DNA of 64,000 nucleotides from Mycolicibacterium elephantis DSM 44368 (GTDB lineage Bacteria; Actinomycetota; Actinomycetes; Mycobacteriales; Mycobacteriaceae), in contig NZ_ATDN01000018.1 of the NCBI RefSeq assembly GCF_004014805.1, positions 1 through 64,000 of the forward strand, in the 5' to 3' direction. Position numbers and translations under genes: made by a program. Of the stretch, positions 25,260-33,419 are shown piece by piece (the first letter of the stretch is position 1; each line of letters starts with the position of its first letter). Under the pieces are notes generated by a model. The model saw nothing but the letters and a program-made list of their open reading frames with translations, searched no databases and was not told where the DNA came from.

Positions 25260-26254
25260 TGGCAATCAACTTTCCCCACACCAAGATTCCCACGGGCTGG
25301 TACCAGGTCGGCTGGTCGTTTGAATTCCCGCTCGGTGAGGTCCGCCCGCTACGCTGCTTCGGCACCGATCTGGTCGGCTACCGCGGCACGTCTGGCAAGA
25401 TCGTCGTGCTCAACGCGCACTGCCTGCACATGGGAGCGCATCTAGGCCACGGCGGTGTGGTGGTCGACGACGACATCCAGTGCCCATTCCACGGCTGGCG
25501 CTGGAACGCCGAAGGGCGCAACACCCACATCCCCGATGGTTCCCCCCCAAAGCGGGGACACACCATGCGGTGCTGGTCGGTGACCGAAAATTGCGGCGTT
25601 GTCTTCGTGTGGTACGACGTCGACGGTAAAGAGCCCACTTGGGAGGTTCCCGAACTGGTCGACGATCCCGATGAGTTCTATCCGATCGACCGCGCATCCC
25701 GGCATTGGCAGGTGCGGGTCCATCCCCAGATGGTGGCCGAGAACGCCATCGACAGCGGGCACTTCTCCTATGTTCACCGAGCGGGCTCCAATCCGGTCAT
25801 TCTGGATATGGACGACCGCGGACCGATCCTGCACGTGTCGCAGAAGATGGAGTTCGGCAGCAACAAGAAGTCGACCTGGCTGACCCCGGATGGGCCGATC
25901 ACCGGGTCGCTGGAGATCGATCTGATGGGAATAGGCTTGTCGCGAACGCTTTTCGCCGGCGCTGACAACGCCTACACCCTGGTCGGGGTCACTCCGGTAG
26001 ACGGCGAGGTATCCGACTTCCGAATGACCACGTGGGCTCCGCGCACGGCCGAGAGTGACGAACCCGACGATTTTGCGCAGCGCCGGATCAACGAGCAGTT
26101 CACCCAGGCCCAGCGCGACTTCCCGATCTGGGAGAACATGATCTATATCGACAAGCCACCCCTGACGCGGACCGAGACCCGGCCGTACCGGACATTCCAT
26201 GAGTGGGCCGAACGCCTCTATCCCCAGGGTGACCGGCTGGAGGCCGCCGAGTAG
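25259..26254 (+). CDS. KshA-like Rieske non-heme iron oxygenase
   Basis: This 331-residue oxygenase component has a Rieske [2Fe-2S] site with Cys55, His57, Cys75 and His78 (CLHMG... CPFHGWRWN). The mononuclear iron motif is NAIDSGHFSYVH, with Asn162, Asp165, His168 and His173. Layout and sequence around WRWNAEGR resemble 3-ketosteroid 9-alpha-hydroxylase KshA and the cholesterol-desaturase group. It should hydroxylate an alicyclic or polycyclic substrate with O2 and needs a reductase. The KshB-like gene at 42868 is a good candidate. ATG 25259 was chosen because homology begins there. Confidence 0.83.
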   Translation: MAINFPHTKIPTGWYQVGWSFEFPLGEVRPLRCFGTDLVGYRGTSGKIVVLNAHCLHMGAHLGHGGVVVDDDIQCPFHGWRWNAEGRNTHIPDGSPPKRGHTMRCWSVTENCGVVFVWYDVDGKEPTWEVPELVDDPDEFYPIDRASRHWQVRVHPQMVAENAIDSGHFSYVHRAGSNPVILDMDDRGPILHVSQKMEFGSNKKSTWLTPDGPITGSLEIDLMGIGLSRTLFAGADNAYTLVGVTPVDGEVSDFRMTTWAPRTAESDEPDDFAQRRINEQFTQAQRDFPIWENMIYIDKPPLTRTETRPYRTFHEWAERLYPQGDRLEAAE

Positions 26255-26344
26255 CGCTGAGCCCGTTCCTATTTCGGTCTAGTGAACTTTCTGCCACCGA
26301 TCCACGGCAGCCGCTGCGGAACTATGGAGTCATAGGAGACGAAG

Positions 26345-26746
26345 ATGCCTAACCAAGCCACCGCCGTCGTCGACTCGATGATTGCCGCTTTGCTCGCAGG
26401 CGATCTTGTCGGTATGACCGCGAACTTTCATCCGGAAATCACCCTGCGCGAAGCGGATTGTCTGCCCTACCCGGGTGTCTTCACGGGCATAAAGGCGTTC
26501 CGCGAGGATCTGCTCGGCAAGCTATTGGCTGGCCTCGATCTGGAGGTCGAAGAGCGGGAGGTGCTCGACGCCGGCAACGGCATCGTCGTCGTGCGGATGT
26601 GCGGGCAGTTCACTTCCAAGCACACCGGGCGGTCCGTTCAGATGCCGATGGTGGAGATCTACCAGGTGGTCGACGGAAAGATTGTCGACGTCGACATCTA
26701 CTACAAGGATGCTGCGGCGATCAGCAAGCTGTACTGGGAACGGTGA
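26345..26746 (+). CDS. SnoaL-like/NTF2-fold protein
   Basis: This 133-residue single-domain protein has the NTF2/SnoaL pattern: an N-terminal helix pair, FHPEITLREADCLPYPGVFTG, then strands ending QMPMVEIYQVVDGKIVDVDIYY. Such proteins include ketosteroid isomerases, limonene-epoxide hydrolase-like enzymes and polyketide cyclases. A catalytic Asp cannot be assigned with certainty. ATAGGAGACGAAG precedes the ATG. It lies 90 bp after the Rieske gene and may act on the hydroxylated product. Confidence 0.65.
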   Translation: MPNQATAVVDSMIAALLAGDLVGMTANFHPEITLREADCLPYPGVFTGIKAFREDLLGKLLAGLDLEVEEREVLDAGNGIVVVRMCGQFTSKHTGRSVQMPMVEIYQVVDGKIVDVDIYYKDAAAISKLYWER

Positions 26747-26750
26747 CAAG

Positions 26751-27408
26751 CTAGTTGCGTTGAGCGGCGGCCAGCCGCCGGGCGAACTCCGTCGAGTGCA
26801 GCGACACGGCCTGCGGTCCGAGTTGGACATCGACCGCCAGTGCGTGTTGCTCGGTGTCGATGACGCCGGGGTTGGCCGTCGCCCGCATGGATGCCTTCGT
26901 CGCGATCACCACTTCGCGCGGTGCTTGGGCCGGGCCGGCGGCCAATTCCCTTGCCGCAGCGACCGAGTCGTCGGATACGGCGAGTGCCAGTCCGAAGCGC
27001 ACCGCTGCGTCCGCATCGAAGCGCATACCGAACAGCATTGATGCCCGCGCCGCCTGCGGTCCGACTGCCCTCTGCAACATCCAGGTGGCCCTGCCGCTGG
27101 GATGGATTCCAAGTTGCTGAAAGCGCGGGTCGAAAGCGCGGAAGGGCCGGCGATGCGGACGTCGGCTGCCTGCGCGAGGTTCAGCCCGGCGCCCGCCGCC
27201 GGCCCGTTGGCCGTGGCAATCGTCGGTAGCCAGCAGTGGGCGACGGCGATGAAGCCGTCGTAAAGGCGCGTGAGTCCGCCTCTGCGCCTTCTACTGCAGC
27301 ACGAAGCGCCGCTGACATCTCGAAGGTGACGGCATTGCGGCGCTGTGGGTCGTTGACCGTGATGAGAGCGATGTGTTCATCGACGACCGTTAAAACGGTA
27401 TCAGGCAC
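26751..27408 (-). pseudogene. Decayed enoyl-CoA hydratase gene
   Basis: The minus strand starts with a normal crotonase N-terminus ([28 protein letters not shown], 27408 downward). It then continues in another frame with [22 protein letters not shown], and in yet another with [17 protein letters not shown] and the C-terminal half to 26751. The oxyanion-hole segment (FCAGADL type) is missing. At least two frameshifts plus an internal deletion of about 20 or more codons are needed to explain it. It sits between the SnoaL-like gene and the acyl-CoA ligase. Confidence 0.75.
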
Positions 27409-27508
27409 AGTGCTGACCTAACCCTTTGGTTATCAAGGTATTTCATCCGGAGTGATATCCGCGATTCTCAATCAGATGTCAGCTGCTCAGGCCCCTGCCG
27501 AGGTGTGG

Positions 27509-29125
27509 TCACCGCTCCAACGTGAGGCCCGCGGCTTCGCGATCCCAGGTCTGTGGCGTTAGCCCGCGTTCGCGGAGCTGGAACTTCTGCACTCGACCGG
27601 TCGGTGTGTGCGGAAGCTCGGTAACGAACTCGACATAGCGAGGAACCATGAAGTAGGGGGCGCGATCGTTGACGAACCGCAGAAGTTCCTCTGGGGACAC
27701 CTGGTGTCCGTCCCGGACGATGACGCAGATTTTTACCTCGTCCTCCCGGTCGTGATCGGCCGACTGCACGCCGTGCGCGGCGACTTCGGCGACCGCGGGA
27801 TGGCGGCCGATGAGTTCTTCGAGCTCCAACGAAGGGATGTTGCGGCCCTTGTAACGCATGTAGTCACCCGCGCGATCGACGAAGAACAGTTCGCCGTTCT
27901 CGTTGAAGCGTCCTAGATCGCTGGTGTGGTACCAGCCGTCACGCCAAGCCTTCGCGGTGCCCGCCTCGTTGTGGTAGTAGCCCCGGAACATGATGTTGGG
28001 CTGTCGCGGACGGACGCAGATCTCGCCGACCTCACCGACCGCCGCCGCCTGGTCTTTGTCATCGCGCAGTGTGACGTCGATGTCGTCGCGCGGGAAGCCC
28101 TCGCCGGCGAGGTCGCCCTGACGGTCGGGGTCTGACACACACACCGGCATGATTTCGCTCTGACCGTAGCCACGCCAGATCCGTTCGAGCCCGAAACGCT
28201 TGCGGAACGGCTCGCTGACGTCGGCCGGCAACGGGAGCAGCCCCGCCACCCGGGCCGGATTGTCGGCGTCATCGTCGCGCTCGTCCTGCTGCCACAGGAA
28301 CATATGCATCGACCCGAGCGTGAGCAATTGCGTTGCACCATAGCGGCGCACCCGATCCCAGAACCGAGAGACCGAGAACTCTTTGTCGATGGCGATCGGC
28401 AGTCCGGTGTACATCGCCTGGAAGACGTTCAGCGACCAGCCTCCGGAGTTGAAAAGCGGGACGCAGCAGTAGAAGACGTCGTCGGATCTGACGTCGCGCG
28501 CTCTGGTGAATATCCGGGCGGCGGCATACCACGCCCCGAAGGGCTGCATGACTCCCTTGGAACGTCCCGTGGTACCGGAGGTCCACATCACCGACGAGAT
28601 GGTGGCGGCATCGGCGGAAGTGTTCGGCTCCTTGCCGGAGCCGGCAGCGAGCTCGGACATCAATATCGATCGAGGCCGCAGCACTTCATCGGGAACGGCT
28701 TCGACGTCACCGTTGACCACGACCCGTTCGAAACGCCGGGCCAGGCCGTCCTCGGTGGCGCGCCCCAGCAGCGACTCATCGACGAGCAGCACTTTCGCGC
28801 CGCCGTCTTCGAAGGTGCGAGACAACCATTCGCCCCGATAGCTGGTGTTGCTGGGCACCCACATCGCACCGAGCTTGTTGACCGCCAGTGCGCTGAAGAC
28901 GAACTCCAGGCTGTTGTCCATCAGCATTGACACCGGGTCGCCGGGTCCGACGCCGAGTGCGCGCAGCGAGTTCGCATAGCGGTTTACCGTGTCGTTGACC
29001 TCGGCGTAGCTGTACCGCCGATCATCGCAGGCCAGAAATGGCGCATCGCCGACTGCATCCGCTTGCAGTGCCAATGCGCGTCCGGCAGCGACATTTTCGG
29101 ACTTAGAGTCGTCAATCCAGTGCAT
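27509..29125 (-). CDS. Acyl-CoA synthetase of the CaiC/FadD type
   Basis: This ANL-superfamily ligase of about 538 residues has WTSGTTGRSKGVMQPF, WRGYGQSEIMP, GWYHTSDLG, the hinge GDYMRYKGRNIPSLELE and the C-terminal lysine region TPTGRVQKFQLRE. It resembles crotonobetaine/carnitine-CoA ligases and cyclic-acid ligases. Two starts are possible, GTG 29134 and ATG 29125; the latter is used here. It lies downstream of the P450 and ferredoxin genes on the same strand, so the three could oxidise a methyl group to an acid and activate it, perhaps with the SDR and aldehyde dehydrogenase at 20.4-22.8 kb. Confidence 0.83.
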   Translation of the reverse strand: MHWIDDSKSENVAAGRALALQADAVGDAPFLACDDRRYSYAEVNDTVNRYANSLRALGVGPGDPVSMLMDNSLEFVFSALAVNKLGAMWVPSNTSYRGEWLSRTFEDGGAKVLLVDESLLGRATEDGLARRFERVVVNGDVEAVPDEVLRPRSILMSELAAGSGKEPNTSADAATISSVMWTSGTTGRSKGVMQPFGAWYAAARIFTRARDVRSDDVFYCCVPLFNSGGWSLNVFQAMYTGLPIAIDKEFSVSRFWDRVRRYGATQLLTLGSMHMFLWQQDERDDDADNPARVAGLLPLPADVSEPFRKRFGLERIWRGYGQSEIMPVCVSDPDRQGDLAGEGFPRDDIDVTLRDDKDQAAAVGEVGEICVRPRQPNIMFRGYYHNEAGTAKAWRDGWYHTSDLGRFNENGELFFVDRAGDYMRYKGRNIPSLELEELIGRHPAVAEVAAHGVQSADHDREDEVKICVIVRDGHQVSPEELLRFVNDRAPYFMVPRYVEFVTELPHTPTGRVQKFQLRERGLTPQTWDREAAGLTLER

Positions 29126-29210
29126 GCTTATCACCGTCTAATCAAAGAATCGCTCGGTCTTTCGGCAAGGCTGCCGTTTCGACCCGGTCGTTCGGCCGGG
29201 GTTTGTCGGG

Positions 29211-29240
29211 CCCCGGGTGTCGGATAGCCGACACCCGGGG
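29211..29240. other. 13-bp perfect hairpin between ferredoxin and ligase genes
   Basis: CCCCGGGTGTCGG and its exact complement flank a 4-base ATAG loop. On the transcribed minus strand no T-tract follows. It may be an intercistronic stabilising or processing stem, or a partial terminator that lowers ligase expression relative to P450 and ferredoxin. Confidence 0.6.
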
Positions 29241-29291
29241 GTAATTCGGCGCTTTTCAGCGAATGGTGCCCAGCGCCGAGCTGGCTTGGGC

Positions 29292-29516
29292 CTAGTCCGC
29301 CCAGTACCGGATGGCGCGTTCCGGACAGTTCAAGGCGGCGGCAATGACCTTGTCCTCGAGCCCCTCGGGCACCGGCGTGTCCTCGGTGTATGACAGGCCG
29401 GTCTGCGGATGACTGAGGAAAATCTCCGGTAGTGCCCGATGGCACAGCGCATGGCCCTGGCATACCGACTGATCGACCTCGACGTACAACTTACCCACTT
29501 CGGTGGTGGCTTCCAT
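29292..29516 (-). CDS. [3Fe-4S] ferredoxin for the adjacent P450
   Basis: This 74-residue ferredoxin has the motif CQGHALC with a later NCPERAI. That gives three cysteines and a histidine in the fourth position (CxxHxxC...CP), typical of mycobacterial 3Fe-4S ferredoxins that serve P450s. ATG 29516 was chosen because the family begins with a short VEVDQSVC strand; a longer frame to 29609 overlaps the P450 C-terminus and is unlikely. It follows the P450 gene by about 75 bp. Confidence 0.82.
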   Translation of the reverse strand: MEATTEVGKLYVEVDQSVCQGHALCHRALPEIFLSHPQTGLSYTEDTPVPEGLEDKVIAAALNCPERAIRYWAD

Positions 29517-29592
29517 GGCTAACTTCTGTGTCCCTTCCTCGGCGCTGAGTTGGCGTCGCCAACCCGCAGTCTGGCATGTGCTCGTTGACTGC

Positions 29593-30798
29593 TCACCAAA
29601 TGAGCTCAAGATTCTTCAGGCTCCGAGAAACGCCCACTTCCCATGGCGTCGGCGAACCGGGACGGATGGAGAACTTCGGAATACGGCGGAACCACTCTTC
29701 CAGGGAGGTCTGGATCAACAGGCGGGCGACATTCGACCCGATGCATCGGTGTACACCCATGCCGAATGCTATGTGTCGGTTGGGAAAGCGGTCCAACACG
29801 AACTCCTCGGCATTGGGAAACTCCGCCTCGTCGCGGTTGGCCGCCGCCCAAACCAGCGCGACTGGGCACTTCGCCGGTATCTGTTGCCCTGCCACCGTCA
29901 CTGCCTGGGTTGTGGTGCGCTTTTCGGCTTGAGTCGGCCCGAGGTAGCGGAGCAGCTCTTCCATCGCCAGCGGTATCTTCGCCGGGTCTTCGGCCAGCTG
30001 CGTCTGGATCTCGGGCCGTTGCGCGAGGAACCAAAACATCCCGCTCAAAGCCGCGCCAACGGTGGGCGGACCGGCGTTGAACTGCAGCAGCATCGTATTG
30101 AGTATTTCGGTCTCGGTTAGTTTGCGACCGTTGATCTCGGCATTAAGCAGGTATGTCGGGATATCGTCGGCGGGGTTCTCGCGGCGGTGGGCGAGCACCT
30201 TCTTCGAGTACTCGATGATCAGGCCGGCGATGCGAGCGGACGGCTCGCCGATACCGTGGATGAACGTCTGCACCGAGTTGCGCAGGTTCTGGGGCCAGTC
30301 GTCGGGCCCTTCCGGATCGAGCTTGACGCCCTCGAGTGGAGTGCCCATCCACGGAGACCGGTACATCCCAACGATCGGATAGAGGTAGGCGTAGTCATTG
30401 ACGAACTCACACGAGTCGCCCGTGGCGATGGAGTCGATGATGTCGCGGGCGATGCCTCGCAGCTCCGCTTCCATCTCGTTGGTCTTCTTCGGGGTGAACA
30501 ACGGAGCGAGGATTTTCCGATACTCCTGCAGTTGCGGTGGGTCGTACTCGATCGGGATGAACCGTTCGGGGTTGCCGGTGGCCGGTATCGTGATCCCGCC
30601 GGCGGAACTGAAGGTCTGCCAGTCGCGTGCTGCCGCGTGCACATCCTCGTAGCGGGCAAGCGCATAGAACCCGCCCTCCTGCCTCTCGCTGTACGTGACA
30701 CCTGCATCCCTCAGTGCCCGATACATCGGGAAGGGATCCTGCAATGCGTCATGGTCAGCGGGGTCGTAATCCAACGGCGAGACAGCTGATGCGGTCAT
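29593..30798 (-). CDS. Cytochrome P450
   Basis: This 401-residue soluble P450 has the heme loop FGMGVHRCIGS with Cys352, the I-helix FNAGPPTVGA with the oxygen-activating threonine, EELLR for ExxR, and DRFPNRHIAFG. Length is normal for bacterial class I P450s. Its ferredoxin is the next gene; no dedicated ferredoxin reductase is adjacent. Like CYP125/142-type enzymes it could hydroxylate a terminal methyl, but the family cannot be assigned from sequence inspection. Its promoter holds operator 7. Confidence 0.87.
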   Translation of the reverse strand: MTASAVSPLDYDPADHDALQDPFPMYRALRDAGVTYSERQEGGFYALARYEDVHAAARDWQTFSSAGGITIPATGNPERFIPIEYDPPQLQEYRKILAPLFTPKKTNEMEAELRGIARDIIDSIATGDSCEFVNDYAYLYPIVGMYRSPWMGTPLEGVKLDPEGPDDWPQNLRNSVQTFIHGIGEPSARIAGLIIEYSKKVLAHRRENPADDIPTYLLNAEINGRKLTETEILNTMLLQFNAGPPTVGAALSGMFWFLAQRPEIQTQLAEDPAKIPLAMEELLRYLGPTQAEKRTTTQAVTVAGQQIPAKCPVALVWAAANRDEAEFPNAEEFVLDRFPNRHIAFGMGVHRCIGSNVARLLIQTSLEEWFRRIPKFSIRPGSPTPWEVGVSRSLKNLELIW

Positions 30799-30910
30799 CA
30801 GATGCTACTCCTAGTTCTCAGATGGGGCGGGGCCGACAGTGTTGACCCGCCCGAACGGTCTGTCATGCAGCGGACCTGTCAGCCGGTCCATCCGTCTGGA
30901 CCCGGGGACG

Positions 30911-30933
30911 AAGTTATCATACTGAGTAGTACG
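30911..30933. promoter_or_regulatory. Operator 7 and promoter of the P450 operon
   Basis: The core CATACTGAGTAGTACG spans 30918-30933. On the minus strand it reads into TATGAT (30921-30916), a likely -10 box. The whole 23-bp segment is repeated in inverted orientation at 31424-31446 with one mismatch. Confidence 0.72.
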
Positions 30934-30954
30934 GCGCTAGAGAATCGACTTACT

Positions 30955-31320
30955 GGGGCGGATCGCATCCAACATGCGGACCATGATGGTGCTCGATGCG
31001 ATTGAGATCGCCCGCTGGCCAGGTGAAATATGTTGACCGCTTGATATGTCACTCCGACGCCGGGTCCCGATTCATCGCTATTCGCTACGGTGAACGCCTT
31101 GCCGAGATTGGCGCGGCGCCCTCTGTTGGATCCGCCGGAGACAGCTTCGACAACGGCCTCGCGGAGCCGATGAACGGATACTGCAAGTGCGGGCTGATCT
31201 ACGGATCAGCCCGCACCCGCCCTGGAAGACCGTCGAGGATGCCGAATTGGCCATCCCGAGCTGGGCGCACCGGCACAACACGGCTCGGCTCGTCCACTAC
31301 CAGAGTGGCATCGCCAATAT
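30955..31320 (+). pseudogene. Remnant of an IS3-family transposase (OrfB, integrase core)
   Basis: Fragments of the DDE domain are readable in more than one frame. First comes NMRTMMVLDAIEIARW, then CHSDAGSRFIAIRYGERLAEIGAAPSVG, SAGDSFDNGLAEPMNGY and TVEDAELAIPSWAHRHNTARLVHY. The 5' half of the gene and the element ends are gone, and the reading frame changes at least twice. It fills most of the 815-bp interval between the P450 and yrbEA genes, a sign of past mobile-element activity inside the block. Confidence 0.75.
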
Positions 31321-31423
31321 GAAGAAGATCCCAGCCGGGATATGTCGCGGACCGATGCTGATGAGCGCCTGAGTCGCTCGCGCAACAGCAGGCCGATCTC
31401 GGCTAGCGGCGAATCGGTTGAGA

Positions 31424-31446
31424 CGTACTACTCGGTATGATAACTT
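31424..31446. promoter_or_regulatory. Operator 8 and promoter of the mce operon
   Basis: The core CGTACTACTCGGTATG (31424-31439) is the reverse complement of CATACCGAGTAGTACG. Its 3' end forms TATGAT (31436-31441), a plausible -10 box. The leader to the GTG at 31614 would be about 165 nt, and I see no other gene in it. Confidence 0.72.
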
Positions 31447-31613
31447 GCCTCACGAATGTGACGCAGCGAACAGCCATCGGAACCGACTACGACAGCTATC
31501 AGGAAATTCGGACATCGGTCGGCTACTGGCCGGCTGGGCGACATCGTATGTCGCCCAAGGCATTCGAGTAATCGAATCCATTTACGAAGCAGTTGGAAGA
31601 AGGGAACGCGTTA

Positions 31614-32570
31614 GTGGCCATTTTCGGCAGCCGGGGGGTTCGGTCCTCTGACGCCGTCCTCGCCGAGTCCGCTCCCGGCTCGGCCGGCACCTCGGGCGGA
31701 GATGGCGACAACCAATCGGGGCCCGGGTTATCGACGTCGTCTGTCGATACCGCGCCGGCGCCACTCGCCGCGCGGCTGGTCGGAGACCGACAGATCTTGA
31801 CCAGGTTCGGCGCCACGCGGTCGGCCAAACCGTTTCGGGCCTTGGGCGAATTCTTCGCGATGTCGTTGGACACGCTGGTGCTGATTCCCAGGAAGCCGTT
31901 CGCCTGGCGGGAGTTCTTCCTGCAGTCGTGGTTCGTGGCGCGGGTGTCGATGCTGCCCACCGTCATGTTGGCGATCCCGTTCACCGTGCTGTTGATCTTC
32001 ACGTTCAACATCATGCTGGTGGAGATGGGTGCCGCCGACTTCTCCGGCACCGGCGCCGCCTACGGGACGGTGACCCAGCTTGGCCCGGTGGTAACGGTTC
32101 TCGTGGTGGCCGGTGCCGGTGCGACCGCGATGTGCTCGGACTTGGGCGCTCGCACCATCCGAGAGGAACTCGATGCGCTGCGGGTGATGGGTATCAACCC
32201 GATCCAGCGGTTGGTGGTACCTCGTGTGCTGGCGGCGACTTTTGTTGCGACACTGCTGTCCTCGGTGGTGATCCTGGTCGGCATCACCGGCAGCTTCTTC
32301 TTCTCGGTCTACGTTCAGCACGTCACTCCGGGGGCCTTCGCCGGCGGAATGACTCTGATCACCGGGCCGGGAGATGTCATCGTGTCGTTGATCAAGGCCG
32401 GGTTGTTCGGGTTGGCGGCCGGGCTGATCGCCTGCTACAAGGGCATATCCGTCGGTGGCGGCCCTGCCGGTGTCGGCAATGCGGTCAACGAGACCGTCGT
32501 GTTCACCTTCATGGCGCTGTTCGCGATCAACATCATCGCGACATACGTCGGGTTGCAGGTGACACTATGA
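31614..32570 (+). CDS. yrbEA: YrbEA/MlaE-type permease of the Mce transporter
   Basis: This 318-residue integral membrane permease has several hydrophobic helices and the conserved LGARTIREELDALRVMGINPIQRLVVPRV segment that contacts the Mce ATPase. It has a longer polar N-terminus than usual (about 45 residues rich in Ser, Gly and Pro). GTG 31614 is preceded by AGAAGGGA; an earlier TTG at 31593 lacks a site. Its stop overlaps the next start. With YrbEB it forms the membrane channel of a lipid importer. The ATPase (MceG) is encoded elsewhere. Confidence 0.88.
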   Translation: MAIFGSRGVRSSDAVLAESAPGSAGTSGGDGDNQSGPGLSTSSVDTAPAPLAARLVGDRQILTRFGATRSAKPFRALGEFFAMSLDTLVLIPRKPFAWREFFLQSWFVARVSMLPTVMLAIPFTVLLIFTFNIMLVEMGAADFSGTGAAYGTVTQLGPVVTVLVVAGAGATAMCSDLGARTIREELDALRVMGINPIQRLVVPRVLAATFVATLLSSVVILVGITGSFFFSVYVQHVTPGAFAGGMTLITGPGDVIVSLIKAGLFGLAAGLIACYKGISVGGGPAGVGNAVNETVVFTFMALFAINIIATYVGLQVTL

Positions 32571-33415
32571 CCGTCGCACACGGACCCTTCGCGCGGGTGC
32601 GCCGCTGGAGTCAGGGCTGGGCTGACGGGTTGGTCCGGACCGGTGCCCAGGCTCGCTTCTATGCCGAAACCATTCGGTCCATCGGGAACGCATTCGTCCA
32701 CTACAAGGTGGAGATGATGCGACTGATCGCCCAGATGAGCTTGGGCACAGGGGCGTTGGCGATGATCGGCGGAACGGTGGTGGTGGTCGGGTTCTTGACC
32801 GTGACCACCGGCGCGCTGGTAGCGGTACAGGGTTATAGCCAGTTCGCCGACGTCGGCGTGGAAGCCCTGGTCGGTTTCGCATCGGCGTATTTCAATGTCC
32901 GCTTGTTGGCGCCGTTGACCGCGGGGATCGCGCTGGCCGCCACGATCGGCGCGGGCGCCACCGCCCAGATGGGTGCGATGAGGATCAACGAGGAGATCGA
33001 TGCGCTTGAGGTCATCGGGATCCGGTCGATCGCGTACCTGGCGTCCAACCGGGTGGTGGCCGGGGTGATCGTGGTCATCCCGTTGTATTGCGTAGCGGTC
33101 ATCATGTCGTTTTTGGCCGCCCGCACCGGTACCACCCTGATCTATGGTCAATCCAGTGGCGTCTACGACCACTACTTCAACACCTTCCTGAATCCGCTTG
33201 ACCTAATTCGATCGTTCGTGCTGGCCATCGCGATGGCGATCGTCATCATGCTGGTGCATACCTATTACGGGTACAACGCATCCGGTGGACCGGCGGGAGT
33301 GGGCGAGGCGGTCGGCAGGGCGGTGCGAACCTCGCTGATCAGCACGGCGTTCTTCACCATGTTCATTTCACTGGCCCTCTACGGGCAGTCCGGCAACTTC
33401 AATCTCTCAGGGTAA
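32567..33415 (+). CDS. yrbEB: YrbEB/MlaE-type permease of the Mce transporter
   Basis: This 282-residue second permease has the MlaE-type core ATAQMGAMRINEEIDALEVIGIRSIAYLASNRV and several transmembrane helices, ending SGNFNLSG. It starts at ATG 32567, overlapping the YrbEA stop (ATGA), so the two are co-translated. It is followed after 4 bp by mceA, the normal order of mycobacterial mce operons. Confidence 0.9.
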   Translation: MTVAHGPFARVRRWSQGWADGLVRTGAQARFYAETIRSIGNAFVHYKVEMMRLIAQMSLGTGALAMIGGTVVVVGFLTVTTGALVAVQGYSQFADVGVEALVGFASAYFNVRLLAPLTAGIALAATIGAGATAQMGAMRINEEIDALEVIGIRSIAYLASNRVVAGVIVVIPLYCVAVIMSFLAARTGTTLIYGQSSGVYDHYFNTFLNPLDLIRSFVLAIAMAIVIMLVHTYYGYNASGGPAGVGEAVGRAVRTSLISTAFFTMFISLALYGQSGNFNLSG

Positions 33416-33419
33416 CGGC

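Noticed and set aside
30911..31446. The 23-bp inverted repeat as terminal inverted repeats of an insertion sequence
   Set aside because: The repeats coincide with the operator and -10 boxes found elsewhere in the block without any transposase. No target duplication is visible outside them, so they are read as promoters.
31418..31651. Plus-strand frame of 77 codons before yrbEA
   Set aside because: It overlaps operator 8 and the yrbEA start in another frame, has no ribosome site and no recognisable composition; treated as non-coding leader.
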